Assembly (NCBI RefSeq): GCF_001265075.1
Contig: NZ_LFKO01000001.1
Coordinates: forward strand, 1,348,120-1,412,119
Reading direction: 5' to 3'
Length of the DNA: 64,000 nt
Source: Salinicoccus sp. YB14-2
GTDB taxonomy: Bacteria; Bacillota; Bacilli; Staphylococcales; Salinicoccaceae
How positions within the stretch are numbered: the stretch's first letter is position 1; each line of letters opens with the position of its first letter. Both the position numbers and the translations under genes were made by a program. The notes under the pieces are model-generated. The model ran no database searches. It was not told the DNA's origin and saw only the letters and a program-made list of their open reading frames with translations. Of this stretch, positions 19,368 to 28,757 are shown in pieces.

Positions 19368-19518
19368 AAATGATCAAACTTTTTTATAAAAATTGAACAC
19401 CTCAGCGCAAAGGAAGAACCCATTTTGATCAATCTTTTTTCCAAATGGATTCTTCCTGTTTTACGGTAATATAGGGGTTTGTGAGGTATTTTTGATTAAA
19501 CTTTATTTTAAAGCTACA
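19368..19518 (-). repeat. glmS-distal transposon end with three spaced TnsB-type sites
   Basis: Read on the minus strand, three sites are seen: AATAAAGTTTAATCAAAAA (19489-19508), AAAAAAGATTGATCAAAA (19423-19440) and AAAAAAGTTTGATCATTTT (about 19368-19386). They share the AAAAAGTTTGATC core with the other end but are separated by about 50 bp, as in the three spaced sites of the Tn7 left end. The terminal TGT is at 19516-19518. Confidence 0.85.
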
Positions 19519-19561
19519 GTCCTCTCCATGCCATATCGGCCTGCAGAGGACTTTCTTTATT
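19518..19561. terminator. Hairpin terminator abutting the transposon end, probably the former glmS terminator
   Basis: Stem AGTCCTCT (19518-19525) / AGAGGACT (19545-19552) with TTCTTTATT following on the plus strand. The T tract points to termination of plus-strand transcripts, and the only plus-strand gene it could have served is glmS, now 11 kb away. It may also end the minus-strand symporter gene. Confidence 0.7.
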
Positions 19562-19568
19562 AGCCGGT

Positions 19569-20990
19569 TTAAATATTGACTGTTTCATTTTTATGCGTGG
19601 CGAAAGTTACGGCGAGCAGTATCAATGTGGATACCGGCAGTCCGATGAAAATCGGATGCAGCCCGAATGGGTGGCCGGCAATCTGCCAGATGACAGCTGT
19701 GGTCAGTCCGCCCCACATGGAGGCGATGCCCGCTGTCTTCGTCGCTTTCTTCCAGAACAGGCTGAACATTATCGGCGCAAGGAGACCTGAGACTGCCATC
19801 GCCGTTCCAGTGACCATCAGATTGACCAGTCCGGGAATAGTGAGTGCGAGTACAAGCCCTACAGCAGATATGATCAAAACAGACAGTTTGCTCCATAGCA
19901 GCATTCTTGTATTGGAATAATGCGGGAAACCCGGTCTGATGATATCGTTCACGATGGATGATGCGCCTGCCAGCAGGAAAGAATCGGCACTGGATATGAC
20001 AGCTGCAAGCAATACAACAATCATCACAACTACAAGAGCGAATGGGAATACATCGCCAATTACACCATAATAAATGAGAACGGGATCGATGCTTTCCAGC
20101 TGGAGACCGTATCTGCCGAATACACCGATGAACACAGCAAAAACCCCTATTGAAACTGCAATGACCATTGAAGTCCAATAGCCTCTGCTTGCTGTTTTTA
20201 AACTGCCGGCTGCCCACACACGCTGCCAGAGGTCTTGTCTCACAAACTGAAAGACAGCAAGCGTCAGAAGATATATGAGTATTTCCCCGGGTGTAATGTT
20301 CATTACGCTGAGCATGTCTATTGCACCCGCTTCAGCGGCATATTCAGAGGTCGCCTGCCAACCGCCGGACTGCCGAAGCACCGCAACAAACATCAGAGTG
20401 GTGCCGATGACGAGTGTGGTTCCGTGTATGACATCCTGCCATATCACTGCTTTCAGACCGCCGAGATACGTTTTAATTGTCAGTAATATCCACCCGATAA
20501 TGATACCGAGAGTTAGATTCAATCCAATTGTCACATTCAATATCGTGGCAATCGATACAAAAAGTGTACCGCTCATCGCACAGTATGAAAATAAAATGCT
20601 GATGACTGTCGGAAGTCGTGCAGCATCACCATAGCGCAATGTAGTGAAATCTCCGATTGTAATCATTTTGTGTTTTTCTCCAAGGGCTCTGATTCGTTTG
20701 AGGAGAAATAATGCAAAAATACTGATGCATGTAAACATCGTAATATGTATCCACTGCTGACCCATGCCAAGACTGTAACCATTCTCCATGTACCCAAGCA
20801 ATGTCGAGCCGCCGACACCTGTTCCGATGAACGTCAACAGCATAGGCAAAAACGAAACAGAGCGTCCTGCAACGTTGTAATCCTCATATGTTTTCGTTTT
20901 TTTATTCATATATAAAGCCAGTACAATCAGCAACACAAAGTAGATGAATACAATGACTGATAAGATGATTCTTTCTTCTCCGCTGAACAT
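19569..20990 (-). CDS. Sodium:solute symporter (SSS family)
   Basis: 473 aa with about 13 hydrophobic segments. The N-terminal region has the family pattern MNKKTKTYEDYNVAGRSVSF, then FIGTGVGGSTLLGYMENGYS, where helix 1 breaks for Na+ and substrate binding. A conserved SSADSFLLAGASSIVNDI block lies in the middle. Proline, pantothenate, sialate and other solutes are used by relatives; the substrate cannot be told from sequence alone. A single gene with no visible partner, immediately beyond the Tn7-like element. Confidence 0.85.
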   Translation of the reverse strand: MFSGEERIILSVIVFIYFVLLIVLALYMNKKTKTYEDYNVAGRSVSFLPMLLTFIGTGVGGSTLLGYMENGYSLGMGQQWIHITMFTCISIFALFLLKRIRALGEKHKMITIGDFTTLRYGDAARLPTVISILFSYCAMSGTLFVSIATILNVTIGLNLTLGIIIGWILLTIKTYLGGLKAVIWQDVIHGTTLVIGTTLMFVAVLRQSGGWQATSEYAAEAGAIDMLSVMNITPGEILIYLLTLAVFQFVRQDLWQRVWAAGSLKTASRGYWTSMVIAVSIGVFAVFIGVFGRYGLQLESIDPVLIYYGVIGDVFPFALVVVMIVVLLAAVISSADSFLLAGASSIVNDIIRPGFPHYSNTRMLLWSKLSVLIISAVGLVLALTIPGLVNLMVTGTAMAVSGLLAPIMFSLFWKKATKTAGIASMWGGLTTAVIWQIAGHPFGLHPIFIGLPVSTLILLAVTFATHKNETVNI

Positions 20991-21201
20991 TCAATCACTC
21001 ACTTTTGTAAATTAAATTTATAGTTTTTTAATATATTATTAAAGCACTATGAATTCTATCATAGTGATTCATGATTTGAGAAATGTTAGCAGATAAAGAG
21101 GTATAATAAACACTATAAAAATATTGCAAAAATACACATTATTGAGATATGCTCTGTGAAAAGCAGTTGATCACGAATAGAAAATCGGGGAGGTTTAATC
21201 G

Positions 21202-21594
21202 ATGAACAATGATTCTAAAGAAATGGAACTGATCATCCCAAAAGGCTGTGACAATGCGCCGAGAAAAAAGATCATGATTGATTTTACAGTCGCTGTATTA
21301 ACAGGAGAGAACGATGTCATTGAGGAATATGCCGATGAAGACATTATGTGGAATCACTTGAAAGAACAAAAGGAAACAGCAGGACTTGATGCCCTGCTGT
21401 CTGATTTGAAACATCAGGAAGAGAAAATCGATGCGCTTGAAATTTATCAGGTCATTACCCATGGGAAATTTGCCTCGATAAATGGAGTGATTTCTAAGTC
21501 TGATGGTTCCAATGTTGATTTTTGCGACGTCTATACTTTCACAAGCGCCGCAAAATCCGGGAAAGTGAAGGAAATAAAATCATACACCTTGTAG
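21202..21594 (+). CDS. NTF2/SnoaL-like small protein
   Basis: 130 aa. The pattern of a long N-terminal helix (KKIMIDFTVAVLTGENDVIEEYADEDIMWNH) followed by strands (IYQVITHGKFASINGVI, VDFCDVYTFTS, VKEIKSYTL) fits the nuclear-transport-factor-2 cone fold. GGGGAGG lies before the ATG. Relatives are mostly uncharacterised. It stands alone and ends 3 nt from the converging exporter gene. Confidence 0.6.
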   Translation: MNNDSKEMELIIPKGCDNAPRKKIMIDFTVAVLTGENDVIEEYADEDIMWNHLKEQKETAGLDALLSDLKHQEEKIDALEIYQVITHGKFASINGVISKSDGSNVDFCDVYTFTSAAKSGKVKEIKSYTL

Positions 21595-21597
21595 AAT

Positions 21598-22773
21598 TTA
21601 TTCTTCCGCCGGCTCTCTTTTTACCAGCAGGTGAAATGCGCTAAAACCGATCAGTACAGTAGAAAATAATATCAGGCCCATTGGTACAGCAGAGGCTTCA
21701 TTCACCCCTGCAAGCGGGGTGAATATGGCCCCGAGAGTCAGCGGGAGCATACCGAGAACGGCACTGGTACTCCCTGCACGATGGCCCTGTTTGGACATGC
21801 CGAGGGTGAACGTGCTTGTCACCACCATTCCCATTGTCGTCATGTAGATGAAAATCAGTATGACGATAGAAGCAAGCGGTCCTTCAATAATCGTCATGAA
21901 AAGCAGAACCGCAGTGACTATGAGAGCGATGGAGACTGCTGTCTGAAGCAGCTTCCTTTCGTGAATAATACCGCCGAAACGGCCGATGATGAAGCTGCCG
22001 ATGATGATTGCTATGCCGTTTATTCCGAAAAGTATGCTGAACGTCTGTGGCGAAACACCGTAAATTTCTTGATAGATGAATGGTGTGCCGGACACATAGG
22101 CAAAACTTCCGCCATGGACGAAACCGACGACGAGGGCGTAACCGATGAATGAACGGTCTTTCAGCAAATTGCCCATTGTCATGATGGTAGCACCGAGAGA
22201 GCTTGGGATTCTGTTTTCCGGCGGCAACGTCTCTTTTAACATTACGGCGATAATCACAACGATTAAAACACCGATAAAAGCCAGGAAAATAAAGATACTC
22301 TGCCAGTTTGTAAATTCGAACGACAGAATTGCTCCGCCTGCTATGGGGGCCATCATCGGAGCGACAGCGTTGATGACCATTAAAAGTGCGAAGAATTTAG
22401 TCAATGCTTTTCCACTAAAAACATCCCGTACAACGGCTCTTGAAAGCACGACACCTGCAGCGGCAGTGAAGCCCTGAACGAATCTCGCGGCGATTAAAGT
22501 TGCGATGTTGGGTGCAAAGGCACAAAGCACTGAAGCCAGCGCAAAAAGAGAAGTGGCAATCAGTAAAGGCCTCCTTCTGCCCTGACCGTCACTGATCGGG
22601 CCGATGACCACCTGACCGGCGGCAAGCCCTAAAAGGCATGAAGTCAGACTGGCCTGGACCATTGTGGCGCTGGTGCCGAGGTCGCCGGCAATGCCCGGAA
22701 ACGCCGGCAGATACATATCGATATTTAAAGGACCGAGTATGGCGAGAAGACCGAGAAGGAAAGCCAGCTGCAT
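21598..22773 (-). CDS. Bcr/CflA-family MFS drug exporter
   Basis: 391 aa with 12 hydrophobic helices. The signature LLAILGPLNIDMYLPAFPGIAGDLG opens the protein, and motif A-like GPISDGQGRRRPLL follows helix 2, both typical of the Bcr/CflA branch (bicyclomycin, chloramphenicol and related efflux). Start at 22773 is the first ATG and has AAGG before it; relatives begin a few residues earlier, so an upstream non-ATG start is possible. Confidence 0.88.
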   Translation of the reverse strand: MQLAFLLGLLAILGPLNIDMYLPAFPGIAGDLGTSATMVQASLTSCLLGLAAGQVVIGPISDGQGRRRPLLIATSLFALASVLCAFAPNIATLIAARFVQGFTAAAGVVLSRAVVRDVFSGKALTKFFALLMVINAVAPMMAPIAGGAILSFEFTNWQSIFIFLAFIGVLIVVIIAVMLKETLPPENRIPSSLGATIMTMGNLLKDRSFIGYALVVGFVHGGSFAYVSGTPFIYQEIYGVSPQTFSILFGINGIAIIIGSFIIGRFGGIIHERKLLQTAVSIALIVTAVLLFMTIIEGPLASIVILIFIYMTTMGMVVTSTFTLGMSKQGHRAGSTSAVLGMLPLTLGAIFTPLAGVNEASAVPMGLILFSTVLIGFSAFHLLVKREPAEE

Positions 22774-23080
22774 CCGCCTTTTTCCTGTCGGATTATGTAG
22801 TAATGTATTTTGTTCTTCATTATAGATAAGACTTCACTTCCAATTTTTATATGAGTGGTTGTTGTATATGTTCCAGGAAATATTATAACAGGAAAATACG
22901 AGATTGATACAAAGTCTGTCTGGAAAAACAGAGGGTCTTCATATAAACTTGACAATGGTGTTAATACAGTCAAATGTCTGAATGAAAAGTGATACAAATA
23001 TTTGAATATCAGACTCCTTTGCAAAAATATGTGAAGGAGTCCGTTTATTGTTCATATGAAAGTTATAGGAGGAAAAAGAA
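22774..23080 (+). other. Intergenic region with a leader hairpin before the deoxynucleoside kinase
   Basis: AT-rich. A stem GACTCCTT (23012-23019) / AAGGAGTC (23034-23041) lies 40 nt before the kinase start and is followed by CGTTTATTG, so it could act as a weak terminator or attenuator. A TTGACA at 22949 lacks a good -10 partner. Confidence 0.35.
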
Positions 23081-23764
23081 TTGATAACATTAGCGGGTAC
23101 GATAGGTGCAGGAAAAACGGCTTGGGGCGGAGTGATTGCAGAGCATTTTGGAAGAGAGCTGCTGGTAGAGAAAGTGGAAGGGAATCCATTTCTTGCAAAA
23201 TTTTATGAGGATCCAAAAAGGTACAGCTTTCATCTGCAGGTGTATTTTCTGAACCATAGATTCAAAGCGTTGAAAGAAGCGATGGTTCATCCGAATACGG
23301 TACTCGACCGTTCCATTTATGAGGATGCGATGGTATTTGCCAGACTGCAGTATGAAAATGGATCCATGGATGAAGCGGAATTCAGTACTTATATAGAGCT
23401 TCATGACAACATGATGGAAGAACTTCACAGCCTGTATGAACAACAGGTCATCCTTAAAAAATCACCTGACCTGCTGGTATTTGTGCATGGGTCTTTTGAT
23501 GAAGCGATAAGAAGAATAAAAAAACGCGGCAGATCATATGAACAGATAGAAGGCGATCCGGGACTGTATAAGTATTACCAGGCGCTTTATGACATTTATG
23601 AAAATGAGTTTATAAAAGAATACCGGGAAAAAGAAATCTCTCCTGTGTATACACTGGATATCGATAAATATGAAATCTCCAACCCGGATGATGTCAAAGA
23701 AGTTATGAAAGGCATCGAAGAAACTCTGAAAAAAGAAAGAGGATTCGTCTTCCCAGAAGAATGA
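23081..23764 (+). CDS. Deoxynucleoside kinase (dAdo/dGuo kinase type)
   Basis: Phosphorylates deoxynucleosides for salvage of dNTP precursors. 227 aa. P-loop GTIGAGKT at 6-13, the DRSIYED motif (76-82) and the later arginine-rich lid (RIKKRGRSYEQIE) are the family's hallmarks. TTG start supported by AGGAGGAAAAAGAA. Firmicutes often have two adjacent paralogues with different base preference; only one is present here, so its exact substrate is open. Confidence 0.85.
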   Translation: MITLAGTIGAGKTAWGGVIAEHFGRELLVEKVEGNPFLAKFYEDPKRYSFHLQVYFLNHRFKALKEAMVHPNTVLDRSIYEDAMVFARLQYENGSMDEAEFSTYIELHDNMMEELHSLYEQQVILKKSPDLLVFVHGSFDEAIRRIKKRGRSYEQIEGDPGLYKYYQALYDIYENEFIKEYREKEISPVYTLDIDKYEISNPDDVKEVMKGIEETLKKERGFVFPEE

Positions 23765-23955
23765 CAGTGGTATATGACTTTTATTTTATAATTTGGAAAT
23801 TGATCAGTAATTTAATTATCCGTTCAGAAGGTACTCAAAAAAGTGAAATGACAATGAAAAGCCTGTTTCAATCTGCGTTAATCGAGCATGAATACCATGT
23901 TTATGCCGAAATTGTAAAGTTATATCAAATATACTGCTAGTTTATTGTGAAAAAA

Positions 23956-23984
23956 TTGTTAATCTCATCGAAATCATTTATAAT
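23956..23984 (+). promoter_or_regulatory. Predicted sigma-A promoter of gcvPA-gcvPB
   Basis: TTGTTA (23956-23961), 17-bp spacer, TATAAT (23979-23984), giving a leader of about 65 nt. No tandem glycine-riboswitch structure was recognised between this promoter and the gene. The rest of 23765-23955 holds no visible gene. Confidence 0.7.
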
Positions 23985-24056
23985 GACAGTGTATGGCATA
24001 AACTAATCAGAACAGAAATTAGATTATCTTTAATGATAAATAAGGAGGAAATTTTA

Positions 24057-25409
24057 ATGGATTTTCGTTATTTACCAGTTACTGAAACTGATAAAGCAGA
24101 AATGCTTGAAAAAATCGGTGCAAAGTCCACAGACGAACTCTTTTCAGATATTCCTGAAAAAGTTAGACTGGATAGAGAATTACAGCTTAAGAAACCTACC
24201 AGTGAGTATGAATTAAAACAAGAACTCACTAAAATGGCAGCAAAGAACGCTAACTTGACAGAGTACACGTCGTTCTTAGGTGCCGGGGTATATGATCACT
24301 TCATCCCATCAGTAGTTGACCATGTTATTTCAAGGCAGGAGTTCTACACTTCTTACACGCCATATCAGCCTGAAATGACCCAAGGTGAATTACAAGCTAT
24401 GTTTGAATTCCAAACAATGATTTCTGAGATTACAGCTATGCCTATTGTAAACTCGTCACTCTATGATGGTGGTACAGCAGTTGTTGAAGCTGTAAACCTG
24501 AGTGCCGGCCAAACTAAGAAAAAGAAAGTGCTCGTTTCATCTGCTGTGCACCCTGAGCACCGTCAGCTGATTAAAACAGCTTCAAAAGGTAAAAATCTGG
24601 AAGTAGTGGAAATTGACTTGAAAGACGGTAAGACAGATCTTGATCACTTGGAAAAAGAGCATGACGAAGATACTGCTGCAGTCATCGTTCAGTATCCGAA
24701 CTTCCTTGGTCAGATCGAGCCGCTTGAACAAATAAATGAAATCGTTGAAAAACAGTCTAAGTCAATGTTTGTTGTATCAAGCAATCCGCTTTCACTTGGT
24801 TACTTGACACCTCCGGGTGAATTCGGCGCTGATATCGTTGTGGGTGATACGCAAGTATTCGGTATCCCGGCACAATTCGGCGGACCACACTGTGGTTATT
24901 TCGCAACAACTCAAAAATTAATGCGTAAAGTACCTGGACGTTTCGTTGGTGAAACAGTTGACGAAGACGGACAGCGCGGTTTCGTATTAGTTCTTCAGAC
25001 AAGAGAACAGCATATCAGACGTGAAAAGGCGACTTCAAACATCACATCCAACCAGGCATTGAACGCAGTGGCAAGTTCAGCTGCAATGAGTGCACTGGGC
25101 AAGAACGGTGTTAAAGAGATGTCTGAGCTGAACATGCAAAAGGCCAGATATACAAAAAATCAGCTGGCAGAAGCAAACCTTCCAGCTGCATTCAGCGGAG
25201 CATTCTTCAATGAGATTGTAGTTAAACTTTCAAAACCTGTATCCGAGGTTAATGAAAAGTTATTTGAAAAAGGATTTGTCGGCGGGTTTGACCTTGGCAG
25301 AGTATTTCCTGAATTCGAAAATCATATGTTGATAGCTACTACTGAAATCCGCTCTAAAGATGAGATTGATGCATTTGTAAAAGAAATGGGGGATATCAAT
25401 AATGGCTAA
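24057..25409 (+). CDS. gcvPA: Glycine dehydrogenase (decarboxylating) subunit 1
   Basis: N-terminal half of the PLP-dependent P protein of the glycine cleavage system, split into two chains in Firmicutes. With subunit 2 it decarboxylates glycine and loads aminomethyl on the lipoyl H protein. 450 aa from the ATG at 24057 (AAGGAGGAAATTTTA before it). Typical start [17 protein letters not shown] and the family block [20 protein letters not shown]. It overlaps gcvPB by 8 nt. The aminomethyltransferase gene gcvT, which usually precedes it, is absent here. Confidence 0.95.
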   Translation: MDFRYLPVTETDKAEMLEKIGAKSTDELFSDIPEKVRLDRELQLKKPTSEYELKQELTKMAAKNANLTEYTSFLGAGVYDHFIPSVVDHVISRQEFYTSYTPYQPEMTQGELQAMFEFQTMISEITAMPIVNSSLYDGGTAVVEAVNLSAGQTKKKKVLVSSAVHPEHRQLIKTASKGKNLEVVEIDLKDGKTDLDHLEKEHDEDTAAVIVQYPNFLGQIEPLEQINEIVEKQSKSMFVVSSNPLSLGYLTPPGEFGADIVVGDTQVFGIPAQFGGPHCGYFATTQKLMRKVPGRFVGETVDEDGQRGFVLVLQTREQHIRREKATSNITSNQALNAVASSAAMSALGKNGVKEMSELNMQKARYTKNQLAEANLPAAFSGAFFNEIVVKLSKPVSEVNEKLFEKGFVGGFDLGRVFPEFENHMLIATTEIRSKDEIDAFVKEMGDINNG

Positions 25410-26865
25410 TGAGAACTTTCCATTAATTTTTGAACGCAGTAAAGAAGGCAGAAACGGTTACAACCTGCCAGCGCTTGATGTTCCGGAAGTAAATCTGGAA
25501 GAAGAAGTCGACGAAACTTATGTACGTAAAGTACAGGCGAACCTTCCTGAAGTTGATGAATTGGAATTAATGCGTCACTATACTGGTTTATCCAACCGCA
25601 ACTTCGGTATTTTATCAGGATTCTATCCACTCGGATCATGTACGATGAAATATAACCCGGTAATCAACGAAGATGTTGTCAGACTGCCAGGATTCAGCCA
25701 TATCCATCCTTATCAGGATACAAGCACAATCCAGGGTGCACTTGAAATGATGTACGATCTTCAGGTGCATCTTGAGGAAATCACTGGAATGGATGAAATC
25801 ACACTGCAGCCGGCTGCCGGTTCACAAGGTGAGTGGACAGCGTTAATGATTTTCAAGGCTTTCCATGAAGCAAATGGTGAATCACACCGTAACGAAGTCA
25901 TCGTACCTGACTCAGCGCACGGTACAAACCCTTCATCTGCAGCTGTAGCAGGATTTAAAGTGGTTGAAGTAAAATCAAACGATAAAGGTCTCGTAGACGT
26001 TGAAGACTTGAAAAAAGTAGTTAACGAAAACACAGCAGCTCTTATGCTGACAAACCCTAACACATTAGGCCTGTTTGAAACTGAAATCCTTGAAATGTCA
26101 GAAATCGTTCATGAAGCGGGCGGTAAAATGTACTACGACGGTGCCAACCTTAACGCTATCATGGGATATACCCGTCCGGGAGACATGGGTTTCGATGCAG
26201 TGCACTTGAATCTGCACAAGACATTCACTGGTCCTCACGGCGGCGGTGGTCCTGGTTCCGGTCCGATCGGTGTAACAGAAGAACTGAAACCATTCCTGCC
26301 TAAACCGGTAGTAACTGAAAAAGACGGCGTCTATGATTTCGACTACGATCTACCACAATCAATCGGTATGGTAAAAACTTATTATGGTAACTTCGGAATC
26401 AACGTTCGTGCATACACGTACATCCGTACACTGGGTGCAGAAGGGCTTAAGAAAGTCAGCGAAAGCGCTGTGCTGAATGCGAACTACATCATGCGCGGCC
26501 TTGAAGACAAATTTGAGCTTCCATTCACTCAGCACTGTAAACACGAATTTGTAATCTCTGGAAATAAACAGAAGAAACAAGGTGTGGCAACACTGGATAT
26601 CGCTAAACGTCTGATGGACTTCGATATTCACCCGCCAACAGTTTACTTCCCGTTAATCGTGGATGAGGCACTTATGATAGAGCCGACTGAAACTGAATCT
26701 AAAGAAACTTTAGATCACTTCATTGATACGATGAATCAGATTGCTGATGAAACTGAAAATAATCAGGATGTCATCCACAGTGCACCACACAAAACTTCTG
26801 TTAAACGTCTGGATGAAACAAGAGCGTCCCGTAAGCCTGTTTTACGCTGGAACGCAGAAGCATAA
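25402..26865 (+). CDS. gcvPB: Glycine dehydrogenase (decarboxylating) subunit 2
   Basis: C-terminal half of the P protein, carrying the PLP lysine K273 in [18 protein letters not shown]. 487 aa. Other conserved parts: [12 protein letters not shown] (75-86) and [12 protein letters not shown] (169-180). Translationally coupled to gcvPA and closed by a strong terminator, so the pair forms a two-gene operon. Confidence 0.96.
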   Translation: MANENFPLIFERSKEGRNGYNLPALDVPEVNLEEEVDETYVRKVQANLPEVDELELMRHYTGLSNRNFGILSGFYPLGSCTMKYNPVINEDVVRLPGFSHIHPYQDTSTIQGALEMMYDLQVHLEEITGMDEITLQPAAGSQGEWTALMIFKAFHEANGESHRNEVIVPDSAHGTNPSSAAVAGFKVVEVKSNDKGLVDVEDLKKVVNENTAALMLTNPNTLGLFETEILEMSEIVHEAGGKMYYDGANLNAIMGYTRPGDMGFDAVHLNLHKTFTGPHGGGGPGSGPIGVTEELKPFLPKPVVTEKDGVYDFDYDLPQSIGMVKTYYGNFGINVRAYTYIRTLGAEGLKKVSESAVLNANYIMRGLEDKFELPFTQHCKHEFVISGNKQKKQGVATLDIAKRLMDFDIHPPTVYFPLIVDEALMIEPTETESKETLDHFIDTMNQIADETENNQDVIHSAPHKTSVKRLDETRASRKPVLRWNAEA

Positions 26866-26874
26866 TTAAAGAAT

Positions 26875-26924
26875 AGACCCCCCTGCATCAATACTTTTCA
26901 AGTATAGGTGCAGGGGGGGTCTTT
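26875..26924 (+). terminator. Terminator after gcvPB
   Basis: Very stable stem GACCCCCCTGCA / TGCAGGGGGGGTC with a short T stretch after it. Confidence 0.9.
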
Positions 26925-27309
26925 GTAATGAATAAATATATTATGCATGAATCAATTACATATTATTTTTCATGCAGTTCACTCATACATGTTTATAAAA
27001 GTGGGAAATCGCCACTCTGTTTTCATCGTCATTGCAGCTGTTATGTTGCTGCGACACCGTTTGAAAACGTAGTGACTGATCCGGTTGAGAAAGATGATAA
27101 TTAATGAATTTTATAAGATTCACTTAAATCATCATTACAAGTGATTATAATCACAATGAATTTTAAGAATCTGATCTACAATGTAACTATCAACAAAACG
27201 TCCAATGATTTTTATATATAAAAGCACCATCTGAAGTCACGAGCAGATGGTGCTTTCTTCTTGTGAAATTTAAATTTTTTATCAAAATGAGTATTTTATT
27301 TTCATTCGA
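26925..27309. other. Intergenic region with a palindrome and a hairpin
   Basis: No convincing gene. A perfect 14-bp palindrome GTGATTATAATCAC lies at 27141-27154 with no gene start near it. A hairpin AAAGCACCATCTG / CAGATGGTGCTTT at 27221-27257, flanked by TTTTATATAT on the minus strand, is the likely terminator of the minus-strand DUF1801 gene. Confidence 0.5.
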
Positions 27310-27744
27310 TTATTTCAGACTTGATTCATATAGTGATATCCATTCCTCGACGGTCATTTTTTCTGCAAGTTTACCCAGCAGTTCATACGGTACTTTTTCA
27401 GGATTGGTGAAACGAATACAACTCTTTCCCATGTTCAATTTGGTGTTCATATGATTCGGATATTCATTGATGAACCAGTCGTATAACTCATGATCGCGGT
27501 ACAGACCCATGTGATAGACGGCCAGGTGGCGTTTTTGAGCTGCAACAGAGATAAAGGGAAGGGGCGTCTGATCAACATGGTAGCCATTGGGATAAATTGA
27601 CTTCGGAACTGAAAATCCAGGCATACCATGCTGTATATCAATTATGAAACCTTCAGGCAAATGTTCTTCTATCGTCTTCCATGTCTTTATAAAACTGTTC
27701 TTCCATTTTTCATCGATATTTTCCACATATTCATCGAATGTCAT
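27310..27744 (-). CDS. DUF1801-domain protein
   Basis: 144 aa. The stretch MTFDEYVENIDEKWKNSFIK, then HGMPGFSVP and AAQKRHLAVYHMGLY, and the closing CIRFTNPEKVPYELLGKLAEK follow the DUF1801/YdhG pattern, a small fold found in many Firmicutes whose role is not settled (some members bind ferric iron). Stand-alone gene with its own terminator hairpin. Confidence 0.75.
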   Translation of the reverse strand: MTFDEYVENIDEKWKNSFIKTWKTIEEHLPEGFIIDIQHGMPGFSVPKSIYPNGYHVDQTPLPFISVAAQKRHLAVYHMGLYRDHELYDWFINEYPNHMNTKLNMGKSCIRFTNPEKVPYELLGKLAEKMTVEEWISLYESSLK

Positions 27745-27869
27745 GTTGTCCCCCTAATTTTTCTTTTGGTTTTATTATATAATAAATATGAGGTTTAGTA
27801 ATTGTTAAAGCTTACCACTGTTAAATATATTGGTGTGGTAATATAATCATAAAAAAGAAGGAGCTGCGT

Positions 27870-28709
27870 ATGAAATTAAATAAGATGCGTTTAACGGCTG
27901 CACTTCTGTTCAGCAGTATAGTACTGATGGCCTGCAGCAACCCATTTGATGAACTTGCAGATGATATCAACAATGCTTTAGGTCTCGGATCCCCGTCGGA
28001 AGAAACAGAGAACGGCCAAGAAGGTTCCGAAGAGGAAGCGGCTGAAGAAGAAGATAGCGAAGTCGAAGATGAAACAACGGATGAAGCAGCGGTTCAGGAA
28101 GAACCGGAGCAGTCTCGGGAAACGGATGAGGATCTCGATCCAATGTATCAAACGATCGACTACAGCCATTTATACGGTGAAGGTGAAGAGATAACCATTG
28201 AAGCAGGCGATTATACTGTCGGAGATGATATCATGCCCGGGCGTTACAGTGTAACCACTACTTCGGAATATGGATCATACTTGAGCATTTACAATGACGA
28301 GGACCGATACGTTGCGGGCGAGACGCTGGTAAATGAAGACAGTGGTGAAGATGTTGGCGCGTATTCTACAGAATTACTGGTGTACATAAGTGAGGGTGAT
28401 AATCTGGAAGTCAGAAATGATGACAGCTTCACGCTGACACCGATATCTGACGAGTATGACGATAAATTGCCTTCGGGCATGCATGTAGGCGGTCATGATA
28501 TTGAAGCGGGTGATTACAGAGTCACAACAGAAGAAACAGAGCTGGTCGGCAATGTTGAAACGTCCCACGCCGAAGCATATGTAACTTCAAGAAATGCTGT
28601 TGGAAATCCTGAAGAAGGCGGCAGAGAGTCATTCGTAATGACCATTGAGGAAGGTGACATTGTCGAGGTGATCGGGGTGCCCAGCGTCAATTTGGAAAAA
28701 TTGGATTAA
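27870..28709 (+). CDS. Acidic lipoprotein with two related beta domains
   Basis: 279 aa. Signal peptide with lipobox LMAC (C22), so exported and lipid-anchored. A glutamate-rich linker (about 42-90) is followed by two similar segments: ITIEAGDYTVGDDIMPGRYS and, later, HVGGHDIEAGDYRVTTEE. Such repeats resemble small cell-surface beta domains of Firmicutes with no known function. The ATG has AAGGAG upstream. Possibly cotranscribed with the RDD gene 49 nt downstream. Confidence 0.75.
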   Translation: MKLNKMRLTAALLFSSIVLMACSNPFDELADDINNALGLGSPSEETENGQEGSEEEAAEEEDSEVEDETTDEAAVQEEPEQSRETDEDLDPMYQTIDYSHLYGEGEEITIEAGDYTVGDDIMPGRYSVTTTSEYGSYLSIYNDEDRYVAGETLVNEDSGEDVGAYSTELLVYISEGDNLEVRNDDSFTLTPISDEYDDKLPSGMHVGGHDIEAGDYRVTTEETELVGNVETSHAEAYVTSRNAVGNPEEGGRESFVMTIEEGDIVEVIGVPSVNLEKLD

Positions 28710-28757
28710 TTTAATGTATAATAAACAGATGCAGACAAGTACACAGGAGGATAAATC

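Larger units (their letters stand above)
8349..19518. mobile_element. Tn7-like transposon (TnsABC + TniQ/TnsD + TnsE-like) at attTn7
   Basis: About 11.2 kb bounded by terminal inverted repeats that match at 22 of 25 positions: 8349-8373 begins TGTGGCTTTGAAATAAAG and the reverse complement of 19494-19518 begins TGTAGCTTTAAAATAAAG. Both start with the TGT of Tn7-family ends. The glmS-proximal end lies exactly 25 bp after the glmS stop, the classical attTn7 distance, and the tns genes read away from glmS as in Tn7. Transposition genes fill 8475-16538; the remaining 3 kb is cargo. The 5 bp outside the ends differ (TTATT versus GTCCT), so no target duplication is visible. Confidence 0.92.

Noticed and set aside
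19557-19561. TTATT after the terminator hairpin as a match to TTATT before the glmS-side transposon end
   Set aside because: It lies 39 bp beyond the inverted repeat end; a 5-bp AT match is expected by chance, so it is not taken as a target duplication.
19591-20217. Long minus-strand frame inside the symporter gene
   Set aside because: It is a shifted-frame shadow of the sodium:solute symporter, with an Arg/His/Cys-rich composition unlike a real protein.
23985-24056. Glycine riboswitch ahead of gcvPA
   Set aside because: The leader of about 65 nt is too short for a tandem aptamer and no conserved core was found.
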